Shown: positions 1 through 6,957, counted from the first letter of the stretch. The stretch: DNA of 15,723 nt from Latescibacteria bacterium UBA6620 (GCA_002433075.1 DJHM01000035.1:1-15723); one strand, 5' to 3'. Numbers and translations: made by a program. The notes: generated from the letters alone by a model not told the origin.

Positions 1-82
1 CGTGTAACGCTTCCCGGCCACAGGGCCCTCTTCTGTGTCCCACTTCCTAACATTAGGACTGGGAACAATCCCGGGGGGCAGG

Positions 83-434
83 TCAATTCCGAGTGTGGCA
101 GATGCCGCCATCCCGTGGACGAACGAGATGCAGAAGCGAGTTCTGCTCGCAGTTCACACGGACCTCGATCAGTTCGAAGGTGTGCCCGGACTCCTGGCCC
201 TTGATCCACAGCTCGTTCCGAGACGTGCTCCAGAATGTGGCGATCCGTGTCTGGGACGCACTTCTCGAAAGCCTGTCGGTTGGTGTAGGCGACGAGGATC
301 ACCTCGCGGGTATCGATGTTCTGAACGGCAACGGGGACGACTTGGGTACCCGAAGCTGCACTGGCCATCTTCCCGAAATCCAGTCGTAGCTCGGTACCTT
401 CCTCGGGTGCGCAGGACGATGATTGGTCGGACAT
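83..434 (-). pseudogene. hisI: Frameshifted phosphoribosyl-AMP cyclohydrolase (hisI-like) pseudogene
   Basis: Reading the minus strand from ATG at 434 gives an N-terminal half with HisI features: EEGTELRLDFGKM, then VVPVAVQNIDTREVILVAYT. Around 245-260 the match moves to another frame (one extra base relative to an intact gene) and continues as IATFWSTSRNELWIKG, ESGHTFELIEVRVNCEQNSL and GGICHTRN, then hits TGA at 83-85. HisI normally has about 10-15 more residues after CHT, ending in a Cys-(Phe/Tyr)-Tyr-Arg type motif. Here only a weak echo (PAPRDC) lies beyond the stop, before a TAA at 53-55. Intact HisI opens the ring of phosphoribosyl-AMP in histidine synthesis. The usual metal-binding DCDxDxL appears as NCEQNSL, which I recall from some atypical homologues. 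A GAGGA ribosome-binding site (439-443, minus) lies 4 nt before the ATG. Two separate defects favour a real pseudogene over one sequencing error. No other his gene is visible. Confidence 0.72.
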
Positions 435-657
435 CCATTCCTCATCTGAATCATGCCATGATCTTACCTGGCGCTACAGAGCCAAGACGTGCCGGCGATG
501 CGTTGGGTTTCGAATAGTCCCGGAGGCCTCGCATCAATTTCAACTGCCCATTCCCTGCCTTGCTTGCAGCCTCGGGGGCAGATTTGGCACTGGCGTGTGG
601 GGAGCGAGGTCTGGCGGTCTTATCCGAAGGACAGTGCCCTTGGGCCTGCATTGGGAG

Positions 658-686
658 TTGAGCAACGGAGATCGATCTACTATCGT
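658..686 (+). promoter_or_regulatory. Possible sigma70-like promoter for the PhyH gene
   Basis: TTGAGC (658-663) and TATCGT (681-686) are separated by 17 nt. Each matches the sigma70 consensus at four of six positions. They lie about 100 nt before the ATG at 784. This is a weak pattern match and could be chance. Confidence 0.22.
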
Positions 687-699
687 TCCCCGTACGATA
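681..699. promoter_or_regulatory. Inverted repeat overlapping the putative -10 box
   Basis: TATCGT (681-686) and ACGATA (694-699) form a perfect 6-bp inverted repeat with a 7-nt spacer. The left arm coincides with the candidate -10 hexamer, the arrangement of an operator that would block polymerase. No T-run follows, so it is not a terminator. A 6-bp dyad can arise by chance. Confidence 0.22.
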
Positions 700-783
700 T
701 ACGATCCCTGACGACGTTAACAGAGCTTGTGGCAACGCCGGATGGTTACCGCGAAAACCTGGACCTGAAAGTGAGTTGAATTG

Positions 784-1983
784 ATGATGACAAATGGCTC
801 AAATATCGACGAACGGTTGCGTGTCCCATACTCCATCGGCACGGGCGTTCCCGCAGGGGGTGACGCGGAGATTGCCGGGTATCTACAATCTCTGCGCGTC
901 CAGGGGTTCTGCGTCATCGAGCGGGTGATCCCGGAAGATCAGGTCGGCGTGGTGCGCGACAGCGTGCATAAGGGGCGCGAGCTGTTGCAGCGTGACCGAG
1001 AGGCTGAGCGCCGCAAGCGCATAGAGCTGGAGCGCCACAGAGACCCGGCTGTCGAGATTGACGACAGCCCCGAGCGCTTCGAAAGATGGCGCTCAGATCC
1101 GGTGCGGCCGCCGCCTGAACCCCACACCGAGCTCTGCGACATCGCCAGGAACGAGACCTTCGCCGAGTACCTTACGGAGCCGCGGGTCCTGCGTGTTGCA
1201 AAAGCCATGCTCGATACGCACGTCCGAATTTTGCAGACGGAGGTTAACAAATCGTCGAGGCCGGCGGAACAGCCACTGTCCGACGAGCAACTGCGGCATC
1301 GTAGCTGGCACTCCGACTGGCCGCACGACCTGACTGCGTACGGTCCGAGCAGCGAGGAGCCGTGGAAGCACTGCGGTGCGGTTGCCCAGCCCTTCCCCGA
1401 TGTCTGCATGGCGCTGTCGTCGGTCTGGTACCTCGGCCCCGAGGACGTGACGCCGTTTAACGGGGGCACGTGGATCGTACCGGGGTCGCACAAAGACCCG
1501 CGCAATCCTCGCGGCCCCGATGACGGCATCGACCAGCACGCGCCGATCCCGGGCGAGTTTCAGGTCTCGGCCCCAGCGGGCTCGGTCTTTATGCAGGACA
1601 CGCGGATCTGGCACTCGAACGCGATCAACCAGAGCGAGCACGAGCGCGCCGCAGTGGTGTGCCGCTACGGGCCGTGGTGGCTGTCGGGCAACGAGTTCGG
1701 TAATCTGCACTCCGGCGGCCACACGCTCAGGACTTATGTGCCCCAGGATGTGTACAAACGATTCTCCCCGGAGCTCCAGCTGTTGTATCGGCACCTGGCC
1801 GAGGGTGTGGAAGACGTGCTGCAGCAGGAAAGCCAGGACCGGGCGGTGCGGGCCCGGGCGGTGCGTGCTCAGAATCGAAACAACGACAATAGCCACGTGG
1901 TCGCCGGCGCGATGAGCGTGGAGGAATGGGAACGGGGAATCAGGGAACGGGGGAGCAGGGGAGCGGGGGAGCGGGAGACGTAA
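784..1983 (+). CDS. Phytanoyl-CoA dioxygenase (PhyH) family protein
   Basis: A predicted non-haem Fe(II)/2-oxoglutarate-dependent oxygenase of 399 residues. The cupin-fold iron triad is visible: His176-x-Asp178 in SWHSDWPHD and a distal His277 in RIWHSNAINQ, followed by Arg288 (EHERAA), the usual salt-bridge residue for the 2-oxoglutarate carboxylate. The segment GGTWIVPGSHK (about 228-238) is the typical PhyH turn, and QGFCVIERVI near residue 40 is the typical start of the fold. Family members hydroxylate very diverse substrates, so the substrate cannot be called. Three start codons lie in tandem in frame (TTG 781, ATG 784, ATG 787); I chose the first ATG, but no strong ribosome-binding site decides it. 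Residues 70-115 are a charged insert (REAERRKRIELERHR). The last roughly 40 residues are low-complexity Arg/Gly/Glu, encoded by a G-rich near-repeat, and are probably not part of the fold. It appears monocistronic. Confidence 0.88.
   Translation: MMTNGSNIDERLRVPYSIGTGVPAGGDAEIAGYLQSLRVQGFCVIERVIPEDQVGVVRDSVHKGRELLQRDREAERRKRIELERHRDPAVEIDDSPERFERWRSDPVRPPPEPHTELCDIARNETFAEYLTEPRVLRVAKAMLDTHVRILQTEVNKSSRPAEQPLSDEQLRHRSWHSDWPHDLTAYGPSSEEPWKHCGAVAQPFPDVCMALSSVWYLGPEDVTPFNGGTWIVPGSHKDPRNPRGPDDGIDQHAPIPGEFQVSAPAGSVFMQDTRIWHSNAINQSEHERAAVVCRYGPWWLSGNEFGNLHSGGHTLRTYVPQDVYKRFSPELQLLYRHLAEGVEDVLQQESQDRAVRARAVRAQNRNNDNSHVVAGAMSVEEWERGIRERGSRGAGERET
1840..1869 (+). repeat. 15-bp tandem duplication in the PhyH gene
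   Basis: CGGGCGGTGCGGGCC (1840-1854) is followed directly by CGGGCGGTGCGTGCT (1855-1869), 13 of 15 bases identical. In frame it encodes RAVRA twice, in the C-terminal helical extension beyond the catalytic core. It suggests replication slippage that kept the frame. Confidence 0.7.
1928..1978 (+). repeat. G-rich irregular repeat with quadruplex potential
   Basis: Seven runs of three to five G separated by short A/C-containing spacers, with recurring GGGAAC and GGGGAGC units. The stretch 1949-1975 (G5-AGCA-G4-AGC-G5-AGC-G3) fits the classical G-quadruplex pattern on the coding strand. It covers the last codons of the dioxygenase gene up to its TAA at 1981-1983 and encodes the low-complexity tail (RERGSRGAGERET). 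Similar G-rich short repeats occur between genes in some bacterial genomes. Here one seems to have become the end of a gene. Confidence 0.7.
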
Positions 1984-2390
1984 ACGACTTCTGCCAGTCT
2001 GGACTGAGTCGCAACGATCCTATTGAGGGCGCGCAGGGGTGCGCCGAGGGTTGAGTGTCCGCGCAGGGTCAGCCATTTGATGCACAGCAAGCCGTTTCCC
2101 GATTGAAGCTACACTCCGTGCTGGTGTACCGGAGTCCACAGCTCGTCATCTAGGAGTTGACGCATGAAGTGGGGCACCCAGCTCCGCACCTGGTTGACTG
2201 TCCACGCCGCGTACGAGTACTCCGTTACGCGACCGCCCTCCAGCTTCTCCTGAACCCTTTTACATTGCTCTGTGTAGTGAAGTGCTTCCTGGAGCCTTTT
2301 GACTGGCCTTCTCGCAGCTCTCGCTAGAGCGAATAGGTGCTACAGACAGAAGGCCTGCGGTTTCGCAGCGGCTATGATATCTTAGTCGCT
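1984..2390. other. Intergenic region, largely without features
   Basis: No intact gene. It holds a start-less open frame on the minus strand at 2109-2339 (separate entry), a 5-bp GC hairpin at 2028-2045 (GGCGC/GCGCC) without a T-run, a 5-bp hairpin at 2355-2368 (CTGCG-GTTT-CGCAG) and a -10-like TATGAT at 2373-2378. That hexamer is only 12 nt before the chosen GTG of the glycosyltransferase gene and has no recognisable -35 partner. Confidence 0.45.
2109..2339 (-). pseudogene. Start-less open frame, possible gene relic
   Basis: A 76-codon frame between a TAG (2340-2342) and a TAG (2109-2111) on the minus strand reads like protein. It has an amphipathic stretch (VKRLQEALHYTEQCKRVQEK) followed by TEYSYAAWTVNQVRSWVPHF and ends DDELWTPVHQHGV. 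It contains no ATG, GTG or TTG near its 5' end; the first ATG leaves only about 20 residues. I do not recognise the family. A stop-free run this long is not rare in GC-rich DNA, so coding origin is suggested only by the residue composition. Confidence 0.25.
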
Positions 2391-3650
2391 GTGAAAGACG
2401 TTCTTGCCATTGCTTACCATTACCTGCCGATCGCGTCGCCGGGGGCGGAGAGGATGCGGGCGTTCGCCCGCGACTTGCCGGAGCACGGGTATCGGCTCCT
2501 TCCTGTGACGACTTCCACTTACGGACGAGAGGGTGCGGAGGACGTGGTGCGGGTGGGTGAGCCCGTCGGTCTGTTTCGGACGATCCTGAATCCGGAACAA
2601 AAGATGGCGTCGCCCGAAGTTCGCTCGCGGATTCGTACGGATGCGGGGGGACTGTCGGGGATTGCCACGTTTATCCGCGATCGGATTTCGATTCCAGATG
2701 GTCAGATCGCGTGGTGCCTGCCGGCTCTGCTTGCGTGCCTTCGCGAGATTCGGAGGAGGGACGTACGGGTCCTCTATACGTCCTCGCCGCCGAATTCAGT
2801 TCATCTTCTGGGTTCGATGGTGAAGGGTCTGATGGGGTTACCGTGGGTGGCCGAGTTCCGGGACACTTGGACCCACGATCCGATCGATGCGTTCCTCTCT
2901 CAAGGCGGATGGCGTCTGCGTCTGGAGGCCTCAATGGAGCGGCACGTTGCGATCGGGGCCGATCGGGTTGTGGGCGTGACGAACCGGGCTTGCGACTTTC
3001 TGGAGACGCTGGCAGGGGCCGGGAAGGTGCGTTGCGTTCCCAATGGTTTCGCGGAGGACCTATCCTTTGTCGAAGACGAGGTGGGATCGGATGGTCCGCT
3101 GCACATCGTGCATGTGGGATCGTTTTCGGAGAGCCATCAACGTCGGTCCCCCGACGTCCTCGTGAAGGCTGTGGCATCGCTGGGGGACGCGGTGCGGCTT
3201 TCGCTGGTGGGCCCGTTGACGGAAGAAGAGAAGGATCGCGTCAGGCGACTGGGTGCGGGGTGCGTCGAGACAGTTGGGATGGTGCCGCGCGATGAGGCGC
3301 TTCAATGGCAGCGGGATTCGGACGCAGTTGTGTTGGTCGATCACGCGCGTTCACATCCTTCTACGAACGTGCCGAGCAAATGCTATGAATACCTGGCGTC
3401 TGGGAGATCGATCCTCGCGCTGACTCCGGAGGGGGCGACACGTGATCTGCTGAAGGAAGTCGGTGGCGGGATCTGCGTGGATCCGGATGATGAACCTGGC
3501 ATAACGTCCGCGTTAGGCAGGCTGATAGAAGTCAAGCGCAGGGGCAAGCTGCGAGAGTTTGCTGCGCGTGATGGGACGATGGAACGCTATTGCAGGAAGG
3601 GTCTGGCGGGAGAGCTGGCGAAGGTTTTCGATGAGATGGCCGAAGGGTAG
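2391..3650 (+). CDS. Glycosyltransferase, GT4-like family
   Basis: A predicted retaining, nucleotide-sugar-dependent GT-B glycosyltransferase of 419 residues, probably acting on a surface polysaccharide or glycolipid at the inner face of the membrane. The N-terminal acceptor domain opens LAIAYHYLPIASPGAERM (about 4-22) as in GT4 enzymes (YxFPP...GG/AxR). LYTSSPPNSVHLLG and WVAEFRDTW (about 153-160) are typical of this subgroup. The linker VPNGF (216-220) leads to the donor domain with HIVHVGSF and PSKCYEYLASGR (about 328-339), where Glu333 matches the conserved sugar-nucleotide-binding glutamate. I chose GTG at 2391. A GTG 54 nt upstream (2337) is in frame, but its 18 extra residues precede the expected N-terminus. 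No ribosome-binding site is evident, so a short or leaderless 5' end is possible. It converges on the YkgJ-type gene with 32 nt between stops. No linked polysaccharide cluster is visible. Confidence 0.85.
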   Translation: MKDVLAIAYHYLPIASPGAERMRAFARDLPEHGYRLLPVTTSTYGREGAEDVVRVGEPVGLFRTILNPEQKMASPEVRSRIRTDAGGLSGIATFIRDRISIPDGQIAWCLPALLACLREIRRRDVRVLYTSSPPNSVHLLGSMVKGLMGLPWVAEFRDTWTHDPIDAFLSQGGWRLRLEASMERHVAIGADRVVGVTNRACDFLETLAGAGKVRCVPNGFAEDLSFVEDEVGSDGPLHIVHVGSFSESHQRRSPDVLVKAVASLGDAVRLSLVGPLTEEEKDRVRRLGAGCVETVGMVPRDEALQWQRDSDAVVLVDHARSHPSTNVPSKCYEYLASGRSILALTPEGATRDLLKEVGGGICVDPDDEPGITSALGRLIEVKRRGKLREFAARDGTMERYCRKGLAGELAKVFDEMAEG

Positions 3651-3682
3651 ACCTCCGTCACCGTTCTGTCGTGCGACTCCGA

Positions 3683-4231
3683 CTATGCGAGTTGCAGGTG
3701 GGCGAAGAAGCCAGAGGGGCCATCGGGTGTGGATTTTGCGTTCCACTTGTCGACCAGGTCGAAGTAGGGCTGTTCCTCTTCATCTTCCCAGTCGACGAGT
3801 GCCTTGATCTGGGCAGGGGTGTTGCGCCCATCGAGTTCGTACGGGCATTCGACGGAATCGCTGATGCTGAGCAGGGTAAGTTCGTCGTTGGAATCATACT
3901 CGACGTCGAAGGGATAGCGGCGGCACGTGACGGGGCGATGTTCGTAGATGCCGCATCGATCGTCTTCCTGAAGGTACTGACACCCGGTTTCCTCGCTTCG
4001 GATCAGACCCATGATCCGGTCGCCTTCCTCCAGTTTGATCCATCCTCGATTGCTGAGATCCCATTCGATCTCGTCCGGCGGGTAGAAGGTGGCGATCTTC
4101 TCCGGTGGCTGGCCGGTGTGTCGCATGATGCGCCGGACGTCCTCGTCGGTGAGTAGAACGATGGGTTCCCGACAGCACTGGCCACAGCAGGTGCAGCGGA
4201 AGTTCAACAGGTGTTCCCAGTCCTTACCCAA
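3683..4231 (-). CDS. YkgJ family cysteine-cluster protein
   Basis: A 182-residue cytosolic protein of the YkgJ/UPF0153 type (CxxCxxCC zinc- or iron-chelating domain). The N-terminus carries the cluster FRCTCCGQCC (Cys13, 15, 16, 19, 20). Residues 84-108 carry the second half of the signature, CQYLQEDDRCGIYEHRPVTC, followed by RRYPF. The cysteines are expected to bind a metal or iron-sulfur cluster; the reaction of the family is not established. The start is TTG at 4231, supported by AAAGGA (4239-4244, minus strand) 7 nt upstream. The C-terminal third is acidic (DWEDEEEQPYF) and lacks family motifs. It lies 188 nt downstream of the racemase-family gene on the same strand, so co-transcription is possible. 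Confidence 0.88.
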   Translation of the reverse strand: MGKDWEHLLNFRCTCCGQCCREPIVLLTDEDVRRIMRHTGQPPEKIATFYPPDEIEWDLSNRGWIKLEEGDRIMGLIRSEETGCQYLQEDDRCGIYEHRPVTCRRYPFDVEYDSNDELTLLSISDSVECPYELDGRNTPAQIKALVDWEDEEEQPYFDLVDKWNAKSTPDGPSGFFAHLQLA

Positions 4232-4419
4232 TCCGTGTTCCTTTCAGTGATTCGCGATCGGTTTTGAGGCCTGTGGTTTCGATAGCGCAGCCAAGAAATT
4301 GGTTTTTTGGATCTCGCGCAGGGATCTCTCACCCGGTCCAGGACGGCTTCGCAGGGCGAGTCGGGTTCGAGATGACAAAAGCGGTGACGGTTTCTCCGAT
4401 GGATCGTGCAATCGCGATT

Positions 4420-5085
4420 CTATGCCTGTGGGGAGGCGCTTCGATAGCTTTCGATGGCGGCTTTGAGGCCGGATTCGGGGCTGGTGAGGATGGGGGTGGT
4501 CAGGCCCTGGGATCGTTGGGCGGCACCGGCCATGGAGGCCTGTGCCAGGACGATAAGGTCGGCGTCGGCACCGGCGCGCTCGAGTTCGGCGGCGATTTTC
4601 TGCTCGTAGGCTTCGGTGTCGCCGCGCTCGAAGGACTCCCACGCATCGGAGCAGAGCAACTCGATCAGGTCGACGGTGGCACCCTTTGCGTCGGCCGCGG
4701 CCTGGAGGATGTCCATGGTGGGGCCGAGCGTGCTCTGGAGCGTGGCGGCGACAACGATTTTCTTTCCGCGAGAGACGGCTTCCTCGGCCATAGGCGCATC
4801 GACGCGGAGGACGGGGCGATCGGTCAGGGGGCGGGCGACTTCGGCACAAGGGCCGATGGAAGAGCAGGTGCACAAGATGGTTCGTGCTCCGCTGTCGCTG
4901 GCGTTCAGGATGGCGTTGGCGACGCGCCGGTTCAGGCCGGGGCTGATGCCGCGTGCTCGGGCTTCGGCGATGAGGCTGTTGTCCACGACGTGCTGCACTG
5001 GAATGTCGGGAGCTATCTCGTCGAGGAGTTTGCCGAACGCAGCGACGTTTCCGGCGGCAGTGTGAATGAGGGTAAGCGTGTCCAT
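4420..5085 (-). CDS. Asp/Glu racemase superfamily protein
   Basis: A 221-residue cytosolic protein of the aspartate/glutamate/hydantoin racemase superfamily. It opens LTLIHTAAGN, as in the family's first strand. The first active-site cysteine region is LCTCSSIGPC (Cys72 or Cys74). The region of the second catalytic cysteine reads VLAQASMAGA (179-188): where hydantoin racemases have a Gly-Cys-Ala motif, this protein has Ala-Gln-Ala. A two-base racemization therefore looks unlikely. A one-base reaction (for example a decarboxylase- or isomerase-like one, as in the one-cysteine maleate isomerase and arylmalonate decarboxylase relatives) or another lyase activity is more plausible. I recall the AQASM motif from other database members called racemase, so it is probably subfamily-wide. 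The ATG at 5085 lacks an obvious ribosome-binding site. Its 5' region is shared divergently with the EamA-type transporter gene, and both could respond to one regulator. Confidence 0.82.
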   Translation of the reverse strand: MDTLTLIHTAAGNVAAFGKLLDEIAPDIPVQHVVDNSLIAEARARGISPGLNRRVANAILNASDSGARTILCTCSSIGPCAEVARPLTDRPVLRVDAPMAEEAVSRGKKIVVAATLQSTLGPTMDILQAAADAKGATVDLIELLCSDAWESFERGDTEAYEQKIAAELERAGADADLIVLAQASMAGAAQRSQGLTTPILTSPESGLKAAIESYRSASPQA

Positions 5086-5198
5086 TCGGGCGAGAAGGTA
5101 GGTGTTCGGGGGGGATGGGTCAAGACAGTGGGATTACAGGGCAAAATTGGGCAATTGACGAAAGCGGCTTCGTGAGGACCGGCCCTCGATACACATTC

Positions 5199-5213
5199 CT
5201 CAGCAAAGCTGAG
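5199..5213. promoter_or_regulatory. Dyad A in the divergent intergenic region
   Basis: CTCAGC-AAA-GCTGAG is a perfect 6-bp inverted repeat with a 3-nt centre. It shares the core TCAGCAAAG and the arm CTGA with the second dyad at 5298-5312, read on the opposite strand. No T-run follows on either strand, so an operator is more likely than a terminator. Confidence 0.35.
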
Positions 5214-5292
5214 AAAGGCACTCGGGCAGACGGTGTGTCTTTTCTCCGTGCTCTGTTCTTCGGATAACTCTCGTGGGGGTATCGATTCAGAG

Positions 5293-5298
5293 TATATT
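5293..5298 (+). promoter_or_regulatory. Possible -10 element of the transporter operon
   Basis: TATATT lies about 45 nt before the ATG at 5343 and directly abuts dyad B. No good -35 hexamer is found 16-18 nt upstream, so this rests on one hexamer. Confidence 0.25.
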
Positions 5299-5312
5299 CA
5301 GCACTTTGCTGA
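5298..5312. promoter_or_regulatory. Dyad B beside the putative -10 box
   Basis: TCAGCA-CTT-TGCTGA is a perfect 6-bp inverted repeat. Its reverse complement (TCAGCAAAGTGCTGA) matches dyad A except for two extra central bases. The dyad starts at the last base of TATATT, a position where a bound repressor would block transcription of the EamA-type gene. Confidence 0.35.
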
Positions 5313-5342
5313 TTGAGGGATCTGGTTTAACGGGGAACTTGG

Positions 5343-6197
5343 ATGACGGCGCTGGCGCTGAATATCATCTTTACGGTCTTCTTCTTTCACACGATTCGAC
5401 TCGCCCAGACCCGAGGGCGGAATGTGATGGTGGTGGGGGTCGTGAACTATTTCGTGGCGTCGCCGGTGTGTTTCGCGATCAGCTACTCGACGGGGGTCAC
5501 CGATCTGTCGACCCCGACCCTGTTCTGGGGATTCGTCCAGGGGATCTGTTTCATCGTGACCTACTATCTGCTCTGTTCCTCCATGAACGTGAGCGGGATG
5601 GCCATTACGACGGCGATTCTTCGATTAGCGGTCGTGATTCCGGTGATCGCTTCCATCCTCATCTGGGATGAGATCCCAACCACCCTTCAGGTCGTAGGTA
5701 TAGTCACGTGTCTGGGCGCCCTGCCTCTGATCGGGCTTCGAACGAAGGCTCGAGAAGGAGAGGCCCGACCACCGATCACGGTCGGAGTGATCGTGGTGAT
5801 CGTTCTGTTATTCGTCGGAATCGGGATCGCCAATCTCGCATCCAAGGCTTTCGTGGAGTCGGGTGTCCCCGATGTCAATACCACTTTCGTTGGCGTCCTG
5901 TTCGGTGTAGCGGGCCTCGCCGGTCTGCTGGCTTTCTTGGACCCCGCGTGGAGACAGGATCTTTCAGGTGTGGCCGACGGGGTTCGCCTGGGGCTCATCA
6001 ACGTCGCGAGCATCACATTCCAGGTGATGGCGTTGGAACAGGTGGATGGCATCATCGCCTTTCCCGTACAGGCCGCTGGCGGTATGACTCTCAACACCCT
6101 TTGGGCGGCGTGGATCTGGGGAGAGCGATTCGCGGGCAAGACGATCGTCGGGATGGCGATCGCGGTCGTCGGGCTCGTGCTGATTAACCTAGCGTAG
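5343..6197 (+). CDS. EamA/DMT-type transporter
   Basis: A 284-residue integral membrane protein with about ten hydrophobic segments (roughly 3-19, 29-47, 58-78, 87-107, 113-131, 144-165, 181-199, 213-232, 238-257, 266-283) in two repeats of five, the drug/metabolite transporter layout. Each half ends with the EamA-like signature of a membrane helix, a conserved Glu and a Gly-rich helix: LIWDEIPTTLQVVG (Glu110) and WIWGERFAGKTIVG (Glu261). The family exports or imports small metabolites; the substrate is not inferable. The ATG at 5343 is preceded by only a weak purine stretch (GGGGAAC). It is the first gene of the plus-strand run and ends 29 nt before the TauE/SafE-type gene. Confidence 0.8.
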   Translation: MTALALNIIFTVFFFHTIRLAQTRGRNVMVVGVVNYFVASPVCFAISYSTGVTDLSTPTLFWGFVQGICFIVTYYLLCSSMNVSGMAITTAILRLAVVIPVIASILIWDEIPTTLQVVGIVTCLGALPLIGLRTKAREGEARPPITVGVIVVIVLLFVGIGIANLASKAFVESGVPDVNTTFVGVLFGVAGLAGLLAFLDPAWRQDLSGVADGVRLGLINVASITFQVMALEQVDGIIAFPVQAAGGMTLNTLWAAWIWGERFAGKTIVGMAIAVVGLVLINLA

Positions 6198-6226
6198 GGG
6201 GCTCCATTCCAGACTGGGTATTCTTG

Positions 6227-6931
6227 ATGGCCGCGGGCTGGCTCGTGGGGATGATGCGGGCGGGATTCGGTGGTGGCGTAGGTGTGGTGGCGGCGCCGCT
6301 ACTGGCACTGGTGATGCCGGCGAAGATGGCGCTCGGCGTGATCATGCCGCTGGTGTGGGTCACAGATGCGATTTCGGTTCGTTACTACTGGGGCCACTGG
6401 GTGGCGTCGACGGTGTGGGCGATCGTTCCCGGGTGTATCCTCGGTGTGGCGGGCGGATGGTATCTACTCGACGTGATCCCCGAAGATGTGTTCAGACGGC
6501 TGCTCGGAGGGCTGGCGTGTGTGTTTGCCCTCCTCCAGCCGATCCGCGAGCGAGTGGCGGCCCTGATGTCGGCCCCGGGACGTGTTGGGGGATCCCTGAT
6601 TGGAGCGCTGACAGGGATGGCATCGACCCTCTTGCATTCGGGGGGTGTGGTGCTGATGCTATACCTGGTTCCCCAGAAGCTCCCCGGCCGACAGTTCGTG
6701 GCGACGGCGTTCCTGGTGGGCGTCATCCTGAATGTCTTCAAGTTCGCGCCCTACCTGGATCTCGGTCTGATCAATGCGGAATCGCTCGCGCTGGACTTGA
6801 AGATCCTGCCGGCTCTCGGATTGGGTGCACTGATGGGACTTCTGTTGAACCAGCGACTGTCCGTGGTCTGGTTCAATCGGGTCGTACTCGTGATCGTGAT
6901 GGCTGTGGGGACGCGGCTGGTGTTTTATTGA
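6227..6931 (+). CDS. TauE/SafE-type sulfite/organosulfonate exporter family permease
   Basis: A 234-residue membrane protein. The N-terminus GMMRAGFGGGVGVVAAPLL (about 8-26) matches the TauE/SafE signature of a Gly-rich turn followed by a Pro-Leu helix start. The related repeat GGSLIGALTGMASTLLHSGG (about 120-139) begins the second half. Members export sulfite, sulfoacetate and other anions, so the substrate is uncertain. I chose ATG at 6227; a TTG at 6224 is in frame directly upstream, and a stop at 6185-6187 excludes a longer form. No strong ribosome-binding site is seen. The protein is at the short end for the family. The next gene starts 41 nt downstream. Confidence 0.82.
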   Translation: MAAGWLVGMMRAGFGGGVGVVAAPLLALVMPAKMALGVIMPLVWVTDAISVRYYWGHWVASTVWAIVPGCILGVAGGWYLLDVIPEDVFRRLLGGLACVFALLQPIRERVAALMSAPGRVGGSLIGALTGMASTLLHSGGVVLMLYLVPQKLPGRQFVATAFLVGVILNVFKFAPYLDLGLINAESLALDLKILPALGLGALMGLLLNQRLSVVWFNRVVLVIVMAVGTRLVFY

Positions 6932-6957
6932 TGCCTGCGCGCCCCGCCAGACAGGAA

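Larger units (their letters stand above)
435..783. other. Non-coding stretch between hisI relic and dioxygenase gene
   Basis: No convincing gene lies here. Several open frames under 100 codons exist on both strands, but none has a recognisable motif or a good ribosome-binding site. A start-less minus-strand frame (464-619, 51 codons between two TAA stops) has a Cys-rich stretch, CQICPRGC, that I cannot assign. The right part probably carries the promoter of the downstream dioxygenase gene (see the entries at 658-686 and 681-699), and the left edge carries the ribosome-binding site of the hisI relic. Confidence 0.5.

Noticed and set aside
35..517. 160-codon plus-strand frame at the left edge
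   Set aside because: Antisense to the hisI relic, with Arg-rich composition and no motif. The HisI similarity on the other strand explains the region better.
2028..2045. GGCGC/GCGCC hairpin after the dioxygenase gene as a terminator
   Set aside because: Only a 5-bp stem with an 8-nt loop and no T-run behind it.
1984..2390. Insertion-sequence remnant
   Set aside because: No terminal inverted repeats, target duplication or transposase motif could be found around the start-less frame.
4410..4419. AATCGCGATT palindrome at the end of the racemase-family gene
   Set aside because: A 10-bp self-complementary word with no loop, T-run or second copy nearby. Likely chance.
4264..5175. 303-codon plus-strand frame over the racemase-family gene
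   Set aside because: Gly/Ala/Asp-rich translation without motifs, whereas the minus strand encodes a recognisable family protein in the same place.
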